A stretch of DNA of 64,000 nucleotides from the NCBI RefSeq assembly GCF_035918255.1, contig NZ_CP142136.1, forward strand, positions 372,001 through 436,000, read 5' to 3'. This document shows, piece by piece, positions 1 to 9,574 of this stretch. The notes under the pieces were generated by a model. That model saw only the letters and a list, made by a program, of their open reading frames with translations. It did not search any database and had not been told where the DNA came from. A program made the translations under genes and the position numbers. The DNA is from Mesomycoplasma ovipneumoniae (GTDB lineage: Bacteria; Bacillota_I; Bacilli_A; Mycoplasmatales; Metamycoplasmataceae). Every line of letters starts with the position of its first letter. Positions within the stretch are counted from its first letter, which is position 1.

Positions 1-63
1 TTTATTTTATATTAAAGAATTTTATAAAAAAAGAAAAATTTTAGAAAATTTAGCATTTTTTTG

Positions 64-70
64 GTATAAT
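64..70 (+). promoter_or_regulatory. candidate -10 box
   Basis: A TGGTATAAT extended -10 sequence lies about 40 bases before the first start codon of the window. No clear -35 hexamer is visible in the AT-rich sequence before it. Assigned by motif and position only. Confidence 0.5.
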
Positions 71-111
71 ATATCTTTAATAAGAATAAATTTGAATTAA
101 AGGAATAAATC

Positions 112-1302
112 ATGAGAATTAAAGATTGAATAAAAAATAGTAAATTAGCAAAATTCATTCCTTTTAAATTAAAAAGGACACTAGTGTTTGATAGTTTTGG
201 TCAAAGAATCGATTCAAAACCAGTAATTATTTTTCATGACACTGAACAAAATTATTACTATTATATTAAAACTCGTGATGCTCGTTTAGACAACGGTTGA
301 CTAACAAAATATATAAATGCCGAAATTTTGTTTCCAAAATTAAACAAACCTAACACATTATTTACAAAAGATTTTTATTTAGACTGTTCGCAAATTTTTT
401 ATATCCACGACAGTCAACTTAATGAATTAATTAAAAATTACCCAGAGACAAAAATACTTGACTTAAAGGAATTAGAATTTGAGCAAATAGAAGAATTGTT
501 TAACAGGATTTATCAATGCCTAAAATTATACACACAACCTTTTATTGTAATTTCCAAAGTTTCTTATGATTCAAAAACAAAAATAACTAAGTCTGAAGTT
601 CAGTATGCTAGTGATTGGAATTTAGAACATGACTATTCTAACGCGATAAAAAAAACCAATAACACCAAGAAAATTAAAAAACTCGAAGAACTAAAAGATA
701 AATTAAAAAAAGATAAAGATATTGTTTATGTAGAAAATTTTGAAATCGCCTTTAGAAAAGCTTGAAGAGAATATAACGAAGAAAAAATATATAATCTTTT
801 ATTTGATTGAATTAGTGAAAAAAGATTTATACAAAGAGGATTAAATTCATTAGAAATTATTCAGAAATATAAAGCACGTTTAAATCCAATAGTGCCTATT
901 AATGTAGATGCTGTAATTATTTTTGCTTCAATGTTTAAAAAACGTGATTTAGCTTATGAATTACTAGCCACTGATTATAAATTTATGCTTGATTGATTTA
1001 AAAAAAATGATTTGGATATAAGTATAGAATCATTTAAGCAATTTCGTAAATCAATACAACACGCACAAGACTTAACTGAAGTTTTTTATTATGATAAATT
1101 GGAGAACCAACTTAAACAAGATTTATCTAAACCAAAAGAAAAACAACAGCAAACCCAAAATCAAAAGATAATTAGAGTTGAATTAACTTATCAAAATGCA
1201 AGACTACTAGCTGAAAAATTAATCCAAGATGAAGATGATGAAGAAGAATGACTAAAAAGTGAAGTAGAAGAATTTAAAAAATTTGTTGCAGAATTAAAAT
1301 AA
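112..1302 (+). CDS. hypothetical protein, 396 aa
   Basis: The frame is open from ATG 112 to TAA 1300-1302 when four or more TGA codons are read as Trp. The start follows a weak AAAGGAA ribosome site. The protein is soluble-looking, with no signal peptide or membrane segment. The middle (about residues 180-205) is Lys-rich and probably helical; the last third has a Gln/Lys-rich stretch and an acidic run (DEDDEEE) near residue 375. I do not recognise a family or catalytic motif. It stands alone, with repeat element A downstream, so nothing in the context points to a function. Confidence 0.7.
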
Positions 1303-1322
1303 GAATGTAAAACGAGAAAAAT

Positions 1323-1475
1323 ATGGAACTTGGACACTTAATCGGAGCGATTTTTTCACTAGTTTTTTGATCTAGTTTTGGAATTTTTATTAAAAAGTTA
1401 AGCAAACAACAAAATAAAAGCTTTTATTCACTAATCCTGGGTTTGTCAGTTTGATGGCAAAAATTCACTTTTTAG
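1323..1475 (+). CDS. small membrane ORF whose end is overwritten by an element insertion
   Basis: ATG 1323 opens a 50-codon frame with one hydrophobic segment (about residues 6-22, including a TGA-coded Trp). Its last codons come from the left end of repeat element A. Removing the element and one copy of the 20-base duplication gives a frame ending SFYSLIY-stop, so the ancestral protein would be about 39 aa. The ribosome site is weak and function is unknown. It may be a gene remnant rather than an expressed gene. Confidence 0.35.
1416..1435 (+). repeat. 20-bp direct repeat, left copy flanking element A
   Basis: The 20 bases AAAAGCTTTTATTCACTAAT occur here and again, identical, at 2233-2252, exactly bracketing element A. 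They start with the palindrome AAAAGCTTTT. Read as a target-site duplication. Confidence 0.85.
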
Positions 1476-2232
1476 GGAATATAAATACGCAAAAATACCC
1501 GTAAATTCGGGTTTTTTGCCGCTAAAACCTTAATTTTTATAATTTTGAAATTAACCTTTTGCAAAAAAAAAAAAAAAATGCTTGGTTTAAAAAAAATTTG
1601 AGTTATAATAAAACCCACGCTAAAAATAAAAGAATAAATTTTTGATATTGAATTAAGGAGGACTTGATTATGTTTTTGGCACAATAAACTTAGATAATGC
1701 CATTTTTCCATTATGGCTTTAAATTTAATGGAATGCCTTAAATTTAACCGTTTAGAAATCTACAAATTTAAGGCTTTTAATTATGGCTCTTTCAAAACTT
1801 CATATGTTTTTTTTAGGCTCAATGTAAATAAAATGAGTTTTCTATTTACATTGAGTTTAAATAGTAGTTGTATTTTTTTGTGATTTTTGTTAGTGTTTTA
1901 AACTAAAAAAGTAGTTTAAAAATTTCATAATTTTGCTTTTTAAGTCAAAATTTTAGCTTTTTTAGTTTGTTTTATTTGATTAATAAATAGATTTTGCATT
2001 CATGAGTGTTAGATTTAAAATTCAGTGTTTTTGCTTTAATAGTTATTTTTCTGAGTTTGGCAGTTTGATGGCGTTCCTAGTGATCTAAATATTTGAAATA
2101 GGTATGATTTTTACTTTGATATCTTAATAAATCAGTAAAAAAATAGGTAATTAACTTTTGCCAAAAAAGTCGAAAAAGTGCCTAAAAACCGTAACTTTTT
2201 TAAGATTATCTCGTCAAACTCGAGAACTCGGG
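1436..2232 (+). mobile_element. non-autonomous repeat element, copy A
   Basis: This 797-bp unit begins CCTGGGTTTGTCAGTTTGAT; the reverse complement of its right end begins CCCGAGTTCTCGAGTTTGAC, so the ends are imperfect inverted repeats. It holds a subterminal CCCG/CGGG hairpin, a 16-A tract (1563-1578), a TATAAT box (1604-1609), a strong AAGGAGG ribosome site before a five-codon frame (1670-1687), and hairpins to about 1921. A second left-end-like motif lies at 2051-2071, just before the right end. No transposase is encoded. It is flanked by a 20-bp duplication and related to copies B-G in this window. Confidence 0.8.
1616..1925 (+). ncRNA. putative structured RNA of element A
   Basis: Downstream of a TTGGTT-16-TATAAT promoter are four stem-loops: GCCAT/ATGGC (1699-1717), GCCTTAAATTT/AAATTTAAGGC (1735-1745 with 1764-1774), CTCAATGTAAATA/TATTTACATTGAG (1818-1830 with 1843-1855) and TTTTAAACTA/TAGTTTAAAA (1896-1905 with 1912-1921). 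The only reading frame is MFLAQ at 1670. In copy B the third stem has a compensatory change (TA pair to CG). Transcription is inferred, not shown. Confidence 0.5.
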
Positions 2233-2252
2233 AAAAGCTTTTATTCACTAAT
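2233..2252 (+). repeat. 20-bp direct repeat, right copy flanking element A
   Basis: Identical to 1416-1435; together they mark the insertion point of element A. Confidence 0.85.
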
Positions 2253-2278
2253 TTATTAAAAATATTTTAATTTTCTAA

Positions 2279-5200
2279 TTAGTCATTAAATATTGAGTTG
2301 CGATACTCGTCGGTTTGCTTATTTATGGCAACATGAATTCTAACTCTTATTGTGGTTATTAGATCAAAATTTTCTATAAAAACTTTTTTTAAGTCTTCAA
2401 AAGATTTTATTTCGTAATCTTTACTATTATAGCTGAAACTAAATGGCTTTAGTTTATTGAGTTTATCTTTTCTTTGTTTATACATATCTTTTTTAAAATC
2501 ACTAAAAGATTTGTATTTATCACCGAAAATCATTTTTAAAACATGAGTATCACTACCTTTAACAATGCCTTCTGGCACATTAGTTTGTTTATTTGATTTG
2601 GCAGAAATATAAGGAATCATTCCACCATAATAACCTTTTTCGGCAAGAAGTTCAAATGCAACCCTTCTAAAATTGAGTCCACCAGAGACCCCTTCTGTAT
2701 TTTCAAGTATTCCAAAATATGGGTTAAAGAAATTTACTGTATAGTAATTATTATGCCCAAATGATGTAACCGAGTCTCCTGAAACATTTGAACCAACAAT
2801 ATTTTTGTCAACTAAATCATCAATTGAATTTATCGAGTTAAATTCAGAACTTTGAACTCTAGATAAAATATCATTTTTTGTAAAACCGCCACTTCCGAGT
2901 TGGATTTTTCTGTAATCATTAGTGTTTGATGACTTTTTGGCAATTATTGCCTCAGCTTGCGCTAAATCTAAAAGATAAATTATGTCAAACAAATTTTTAT
3001 AGTATTTTTCCAAATCAGCTAAATTACTAAATCTTTCTGGACTTGAATTACGGACTAGTTGCTGACCACCTCCGTATTTTTCAATAAAATTAAAGGCTAA
3101 ATCTCCACCTTCGTCACTGTAAGGTGCCTGAAACATTCCTCGCGCAAAAGATTCAGCTCGATGACCAAATCGTTTTCCATATCCGTCAAGCAAAATATCA
3201 TTATCAAAAGCATGAGTACTTTCATGTGAAAATATCGATTTTGCGTATTTTGTTAATATTTTTGTGCCATCAAAATATATAAGTTTTTTATTTCCACTCG
3301 GAACAAAAGCAGCATAATTCTTATTTCCTAATGATAATCAATGACCAACAGGCAAAGAATAAGCTTTAACGCCAGGTTCATTTTTTGGACCAAAAGTATC
3401 ATAAACATCAACTATATGATTTTGCATAGTTTTTTTTGATTTTTCATTTAAAATTCGGTATAAAACATCATAGTAACCTTGAGCCGCCTCAGCAAATTCT
3501 CTGATTTGTGGTTTTAATGATTCGCTTGAAGAAAAATATTTGGAAAATAATCCCGAAATATTGCTATTTGTTGTAAAAATAAATCAAAGAGTATTTGGGT
3601 CTTTTACAGTCAAAAGTGGCAAAAGTTTATTAGCTTGTTCTTCTTGTTTGAATCTTTCGATCATTGGCTTATTTACTGATGTATCGGATTTACTTTCGAC
3701 TTTTATAATATAAGCTTTTGTCAGTGAATCAAAATATTTGTCGATAGTTTGGCCTTCTTGCTTAAATAAATTATAATTATATTCAATAAAATCACCAACT
3801 GAATTTGGTTTTAAATATTTTGTAAAAACATCGCGATAACCATTTGCAGTTTTGTCAGCTTTTAGATTAATAAAGTCCAATTTTCCAATGTCTTTTAACA
3901 ATGATAGGCTATCATTTGATTTTCCATAAATTCCTAGAGAGTACAATAATTTATCTTTAAAATCCCAAATTGAGTATCAACGATACAAATAATTTAAACC
4001 AATATAGATAGAATTTTTTTCTTTTTCTAATTCTTTTTTATAAAATTCAGTAAATTTAGAGTCATTTAAATCAAAAATATCAATATTATTTGAAACTGAA
4101 TTAATTATATTTTCCAAGTCATTTTTAACTTCAGTCTCATGTTGGTCAATAAAAAGTTGTTCTTTTATCGGACTGCTATCAACAAAATTATTTTGTGTAT
4201 CAAAAATTGAATTATCAGATAAATTAATATTTTTTAAAAGACTTATCAATCCAGAAACTAATTCAGTTTTTTTATCAGATATTAAAATATTTGGGTGAAC
4301 AATAAATTTAACGCCGTTATTTTCAAAAGAAAAGTCAATGATTCCGCTAGGGCTTTGGTTAAAACTGTCTATTTTGAATTCTTCTTTTTGGCCATCGCCA
4401 AAGTAAATTATTAGTTTGTTGACATTTGATTTTTCACGGGCAAGATTTTTTACTAAATTTTGATTTTCATAAAATTCAAATCCAAGTAAATTTTTTCTGT
4501 AAAGGTTAGAATTTTTACCAACCTTATGAGCATAATTCATAATTGTATAACGATCATAAAACGGCAAAAGCTTTGCAAAATTTGAATAAGCAATGCTAAA
4601 ATCAGACTGATATCCTTTTAAATAGGAAAAATTTAAAGTTTTTAGCTTAATATTTTGATTACTTAAATGTTCCCATTTTTTTGCAGCTTCATTAAAAGTA
4701 TTTTCATCAATTATATTGAGTCAAGGAAAATTTTCAACACCAGAATTATTAACAAAGTTTATATTTTTAAACATTTTTTCATAGTCAAAAAAACTTGATT
4801 TATAAAAGTTACCAAAAATTGGTTTTGCGTTGAAAAAATTTATATTTGCATAAATATTTTCGACTATTCCAGTATCAGGGCTATCCTTAGTTCCGTTTGT
4901 GGAAACTAAACCGATTAGACCGCCAGACTCAGGAAATTCATCACGGCCATTATTTAAAACATTTCCTTCAATTACAATGTTTTTTAATGAGGAATTTTGA
5001 CCTAGATCACCAACAATCCCGCCAAGTTTATCAGAATTTATTAATTTAGATGTGACATTTATATTTGCATAAGAATTCTCAATCGAACTTCCTCTTGTTA
5101 CTACTCCGCCAAGTCCGCCGGCAGATTGGGAAGAATAAACATTTCCATGAAAACTTGAGTTTTTAATAACAGAATTATTGTCCATTGCACCGATAATTCC

Positions 5201-6268
5201 GCCTACCATTTTTAGACCTATAACATCGCCAAAAAGATGAACGTTATTAACTGTTGAACTCGATGAAATGTTCGCTATGGCGCCAATTTCGCTTTGCGAA
5301 TTATTTAATGACTTAATTTTGAGATTTTTAAAATTAATATTTTGTATTATGGCGTTATTTAAATTGTCAAAAAGTGGCTTTTTTAAATCGTAAATAGTAA
5401 AATTTTTGCCTTCTAGACTTTCTAAACTTCCAGAAAAATAAACATTTTCTAAATAGGATTTGGAATTGAAGCCTATTTCTGTATTTTCTGCTGAAATATC
5501 ATTTGCTAATTTAAATTTTCCAGAGGGTTTTGCACGAATTTCGCTAATTAATTGTTCAAAAGTCGTGATTAAACCTGCTTCATTTCTAGTTTTAGGTAAA
5601 TAAATGTCAAAAGTAGAACTAACTGTTCCATTATTTAAAATATTTATGAAATTTTCATTAAATTCACCAGCAAATTTATAATAATTGCCTTCATCTTCAA
5701 CAGATTTTACATTCAATCACACATTTTTTAGCAAATCTTCTGAATCTAATTTGATTTTATAGTTTTTTAAATCAGAATCTAAATTACCAACTGAAAGAAG
5801 CTTTTCATACTTGCCTTGATTGTTCAAATGATATAAATTTGCAGAATTTATATTTTTAAATTCAATTTTTGATCCATTTATTTTTGAAGAAACATTATCA
5901 ATTTTAGCTTGTTTGTTTACTAAAAAGGTTTTATCCTCAAAAACAGAAGAGACATTAATAATTTGTCCTGTGCCTTCTTGATTTGAATTATTTTCTTGGT
6001 TTGGAAAAACTTGTTCTTGATTATCTACATCATTTTTAGTATCATGATTCTTAGGGGCTTCATTTTTAGGATCATTCTTAGCTTCATCATTTTTAGAAGC
6101 ATCATTTTTAAAACCTTCATTTTTAGCTTCATCATTTTTAGTATCATTCTTAGAAGTAGTAGGTTTTTTATCCACTTCGCTTTTACAAGCTGTGATAATA
6201 AATATTGGTGATAATGATAGGAAAACTAAACTAGCACTAATTTTCTTTAGTAAAAGAAATTGTTTCAT
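2279..6268 (-). CDS. M26-type zinc metalloprotease lipoprotein, 1329 aa
   Basis: The frame is continuous with TGA as Trp. The N-terminus is a lipoprotein signal (hydrophobic stretch ending IITAC, Cys near residue 28), followed by a Lys/Asn/Asp repeat linker (KNDEAKNDPKNEAPKN) at about residues 35-80. Residues about 230-480 contain Gly-rich GLUG-like repeats (GGIIGAMDN, GGLGGVV, GGIVGDLG). Residues 1015-1019 read HESTH, and a Glu lies 20 residues on in GHRAESFA, matching the HExxH...E zinc site of peptidase family M26 (IgA1-protease/Zmp). This implies a surface-anchored protease; the substrate is not visible. Upstream on the opposite strand is a serine-protease lipoprotein leader remnant. Confidence 0.85.
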
Positions 6269-6341
6269 AATTTTCCCCCAAAAAAATTAAATAATTATAC
6301 ATAATTGTAACATAGAAATATAAGAATTACACAAATATGAA

Positions 6342-6415
6342 AAGTCAAAAAAATCCTTATTTTTACAGCTATTTTGCATTATAAGCCTTTAGTTTTTGGC
6401 TGTAAATTTGTTTTC
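6342..6415 (+). pseudogene. remnant of a lipoprotein leader
   Basis: The stretch from ATGAAAAG through TTTTTGGCTGT closely matches the 5' end of the broken serine-protease lipoprotein genes at 17277 and 19547 (shared AAAAAAATCCTTATTTT and TTATAAG-CCT segments). It is out of frame and has no body. It suggests that a protease lipoprotein once stood divergently from the metalloprotease gene, as at 17.2 kb. Confidence 0.5.
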
Positions 6416-6552
6416 TTTCATTTTGTCACGCCTTTTTTGAAAGTGCCAAAAATTAATATACTAATTTAAACATTATTTCCTGTTTTTTGTAGAAAACAAA
6501 TGATTTTTTAATTTTTTTTGGTTAGAATGAAAAAAATTTTAAAAATGCTAAC

Positions 6553-6568
6553 AAAAAAAAAAAAAAAA
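6553..6568 (+). promoter_or_regulatory. A16 homopolymer upstream of ascorbate operon
   Basis: Sixteen consecutive A bases end 40 bases before the first start codon of the operon, with TAAAAT-like sequence just after. Homopolymers in mycoplasma promoters can vary in length and change expression; that is an inference here. Confidence 0.45.
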
Positions 6569-6608
6569 GTAAAATTTAATTAACTACAAAAATCGTGAAT
6601 GGGGTTTA

Positions 6609-7265
6609 ATGTTGGAATACTCACAAAGCATTAGCGCACTTAACATTTTTAAAGTGATTAAAATTTTAACAAAACTGCAAAATAACGGCCTAAAATACAG
6701 CCATATTGATTTTGTTGATCAAATTTATGCTCCAAATTTTGGTCTAAACTACCAAATTGCAAGTTATTTAATAAAATTATTCCCTAATATTGAATTTGAT
6801 GCGCATTTAATGTGTAAAAATTCACTTGAAAAAGTTGAAAAATTAGTTCAAATAGGCTTTAAAACAATTTTTTTACCAGCTGAACAAATTTCAAAAACTG
6901 ATTTTGAAAGGCTAAATCAGCTTTACTCGAATATAAATTTTGGCTTAATGATTCAAGCCAATCAAAAAATTCAAGACTTTAGTGAAATAATTTCTTGTTC
7001 AAATGTTATTTTATTAATGACAATAGATAAAATTGGTGGAGTTGGCGAGCCCTTAAATCAGCAACTTTTTTCAAAAATTGCCGAAATTCGCTCGATAAAT
7101 AAAAAAAATAAAATTTACACTGATGGAGGATTGCGCAAGGAAAATTGAATTGAGTTTGAAAAATGAAAAGTTGATGTCGCAATTGGCGGTAGCATAATTT
7201 TTTCATATCCAAATTTTTCTGAATTCTCTAGACTTTGAGGAAATCAAAAAAATGCCCTTAATTAA
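6609..7265 (+). CDS. rpe: ribulose-phosphate 3-epimerase family protein
   Basis: 218 aa, normal length for the family. The TIM-barrel landmarks are all present: HIDFVDQ (metal His and catalytic Asp) near residue 38, DAHLM near residue 75, and YTDGGL near residue 173, followed by a phosphate-binding GGSIIF. The family interconverts ribulose-5-P and xylulose-5-P. As first gene of the operon with ulaABC and transketolase, it would link ascorbate-derived xylulose-5-P to the pentose pathway. ATG 6609 has only a weak GGGG ribosome site. The 3' end overlaps the next start (7252) by 14 bases. Sequence identity to typical Rpe looks low, so a related phosphosugar epimerase is possible. Confidence 0.75.
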
Positions 7266-7875
7266 TATTGTTTTATATTCAACGGTTGGGTTGCTATTTC
7301 TTATTTTGATTTTTTTCATTTTCAAAAGATTATTTGAAAAAACACCAGAAAAAATATCACAACAAAAACTAATTTCGGTAGAAAAATTCACAATTGATGC
7401 TCTTGAAATTATAAATGCCTCTGCAGATGTTAAAGTTATGACAAATTTACTCTTAAAAAATCGTTTTTCAAAACTAAATTATTCAGTTTTGCCTGGTCTT
7501 ATTGTCAATGAGTCAAACCTTTTTTTCGTTTCAAATATCATCAATTATCAAGTGGGGATTGATAAAATAATAATAGATGAAAACATTAGTTTTTTGAAAA
7601 AAGGTAAGATTTTAAAGCAAAATTACTTTTCCAAAAGCCAATTTGAGTCACTTTTTAAATTATTAGATAAGAAATTTTCTAATTCAAAAATTGTTATTTT
7701 AGTTGATGATCGGATTGATTTTAGTCAAATTGACAACAAAACTAGATTTGAAATTTGAAGTCAAGGCGAGATTATAAAAAAACTAAGACAAAATAGTCAA
7801 AAAATTTATGTTCCCAAAAAAATAATTGATTATTTTAGCTCAATTAACAAGTTTAACAAGGAGAAAAATGCTTAA
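7252..7875 (+). CDS. membrane-anchored hypothetical protein, 207 aa
   Basis: One strong N-terminal membrane segment (about residues 5-26, rich in Leu/Ile/Phe) is followed by a soluble domain of about 170 residues. The gene overlaps rpe at its start and the next gene at its end (ATG 7868), so it is translationally coupled inside the ascorbate operon. I do not recognise the domain; it ends in a basic helix (KKIIDYFSSINKFNKEKN). The conserved position between epimerase and PTS genes suggests a link with the transporter, but that is inference. Confidence 0.7.
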
Positions 7876-8536
7876 AAATTTGTTTTGATACATTTTAGCT
7901 GCTTGAATTATTTTTTTCCTTGTTCAACTTTTTATCTTTTTTATCTACAGAGTCAATCTAAAAATTAAATATTCTAAGCTAAAAATTCCAATTAAACTTG
8001 ATCTTGAGTCGATAAAACAAAGTTTTATTAATAAATATAAACAAAAATTCACAATTTTATTAATTAAAGATTTTTTCTTAAAACCTATTTGAATCAGCCA
8101 AAAAATAATAAAAATTCCTAATTTTTATTTAGAAAATAACATTTATGGCGTAGTTAATTTGCTTTATTTCTATAATTTTTATCTCTTAAAGAGCAAAAAA
8201 TCATTGCAAATTGATATGTTTCTTTTTTCCAGTTTTCTTATAAGTTTTCATTTGAGTTTTTTATTTGCATTTTTAAGCTATTTAATTGTTAGTTTGTGCT
8301 TTTTGATTTTAACTGTTTTTGTGGTATTTTTGGATTTTTTTCTAAACCAAAAAGTTTATTCACAATCTTATAAAGAATCAAAGCAAATTTTATTGACAAA
8401 ATTGGAAAAGGACGAATTTAAAATGGCTAATTCATATTTTAAATATAAAAAACTGGCGTTTTTGAAGAAGTATTTTTTGTTTTATCCGTTTTTATTACAG
8501 AATTTTATTAATAAATTTAATGCTTTGGGGAAATAA
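7868..8536 (+). CDS. polytopic membrane hypothetical protein, 222 aa
   Basis: It has an N-terminal membrane segment (about residues 6-28) and a pair of strong hydrophobic segments around residues 115-160 (FLISFHLSFLFAFLSYLIV region), then a basic C-terminal tail. Two TGA Trp codons occur in the first 15 residues. No catalytic motif is visible. The start overlaps the previous stop by eight bases and its stop directly abuts the next ATG. Confidence 0.7.
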
Positions 8537-8851
8537 ATGAGAAAAAAAGAATTAAAAAAACAACTTGTTGAATTATATGACTTTGAAATGAGCGAGCTTG
8601 AAAATAAAAGTGAAATTGAACTAGAAAAATTACTTCAAAAGTCCAAAAATGAAGCCATTATTTTAAAGAACAATCCAAATAAATTTTTCTATATAAAGTC
8701 AATGCCAAAACCAAAAGAAATTCAAACAAAAACATCAACAAAAGCAGGCTGAATCGTCTTTTTTGCCTTTATTGGCGTTCTTTTACTTGCATTTATATTG
8801 TTTATGACACTTGCTTTTATTAATACAGGAGGAAATAATGGAACTTTTTAA
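8537..8851 (+). CDS. small tail-anchored hypothetical protein, 104 aa
   Basis: The N-terminal 65 residues are highly charged and helical (alternating Lys/Glu, probable coiled coil). A single hydrophobic segment at about residues 73-97 lies close to the C-terminus (NTGGNNGTF). The ATG follows the previous stop without a gap, and the end overlaps the ulaC start at 8838 by 14 bases. Function unknown; likely a membrane partner of the neighbouring genes. Confidence 0.7.
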
Positions 8852-9293
8852 TGAAAAAATGACTAAATTTTGCAAAATTCAAAACTGAAAGCAGGCAGTT
8901 CATGAGGGCGTAAGGATCTTAGTTGAAAATAAAAAAGCAACTTTTGATCTTGAAAAAGCAATCATGGAACAAACAGCAAAATACGGTGCCTATTATGTAC
9001 TTGAAGAAGGTGTGGCACTTTTGCATGCGCCTGTTGGCGATTATTGTCTAGAAGTTGGAACTTCAATTTTAGTTTTAGATCAAATGATTACCTTTAATAA
9101 CCAAAAAGATAAAAAAGCAAAAATTATTATCACTTTGTCTGCACCAAATTCTGATGATCATATTGAATTAATTCAAGAATTTGGGCTCTTTTTTGGTAAT
9201 TCAGATTTCAAAAAAGAAATTTATGCTTCTAGAACAATTAAAGAATTTTATCAAATTATTAATAAATACCGAGGTATAAAAAATGAACATTAA
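8838..9293 (+). CDS. ulaC: PTS ascorbate transporter IIA component
   Basis: 151 aa, the normal size of PTS IIA type-2 (mannitol/fructose-like) domains. The phospho-acceptor His is in GVALLHAPVG (residue about 65). It receives phosphate from HPr (charged by PtsI, encoded at 34.2 kb) and passes it to UlaB. A GGAGG ribosome site precedes ATG 8838. The 3' end overlaps ulaB by 11 bases. Assigned to the ascorbate branch from the following ulaB and ulaA. Confidence 0.88.
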
Positions 9294-9558
9294 ATGCGTT
9301 TGTGGTTCAGGTCTAGGTTCATCTTTATTATTAGAGATGAATGTAAAATTTGTGCTTGATAAATTAAATGTCAATTATGATTCAGTTGAACATACTAATA
9401 TTTCCAGTTTTAATTCCCGCGGGGTTGATTTAGTAGTTATTGGCGCTGATGTTGCCCCAAGTCTTGATTTTGACAGAGAAAAAATGGTAATTTTAACGAA
9501 CATTTTATCAAAAGAAGAACTTGAATCTAAATTAAAAATAGCTTTAAAACTAAACTAA
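9283..9558 (+). CDS. ulaB: PTS ascorbate transporter IIB component
   Basis: 91 aa, full length for a lactose/ascorbate-type IIB domain. The N-terminus reads CVCGSGLGSS; the second Cys, before GSGLGSS, is the phosphorylated residue and the Gly/Ser loop is the P-loop-like phosphate site. It takes phosphate from UlaC and donates it to ascorbate during UlaA transport. It overlaps ulaC and is followed after 16 bases by ulaA. Confidence 0.9.
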   Translation: MNIKCVCGSGLGSSLLLEMNVKFVLDKLNVNYDSVEHTNISSFNSRGVDLVVIGADVAPSLDFDREKMVILTNILSKEELESKLKIALKLN

Positions 9559-9574
9559 TATGAAAGGATAACTG

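Larger units (their letters stand above)
6269..6608. other. intergenic region between divergent metalloprotease and ascorbate operon
   Basis: It contains the promoter side of the metalloprotease gene (CCCCC-rich ribosome site complement at 6276-6281), a decayed lipoprotein leader at about 6342-6415 and an A16 tract at 6553-6568. I see no other gene. Confidence 0.6.

Noticed and set aside
1472-1711. Open frame on the minus strand over the A-tract of element A
   Set aside because: It runs over the homopolymer and promoter region of the repeat; composition is poly-Phe/Lys and it recurs only as part of the repeat.
5960-6160. Possible CRISPR-like repeats in the AAAAATGATGAAGC-type tract
   Set aside because: They are in-frame codon repeats of the metalloprotease linker, without unique spacers of constant length.
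5996-6211. Plus-strand hydrophobic frame opposite the metalloprotease start
   Set aside because: Ile/Phe/Ser-rich translation is the complement of the Lys/Asn/Asp linker repeats.
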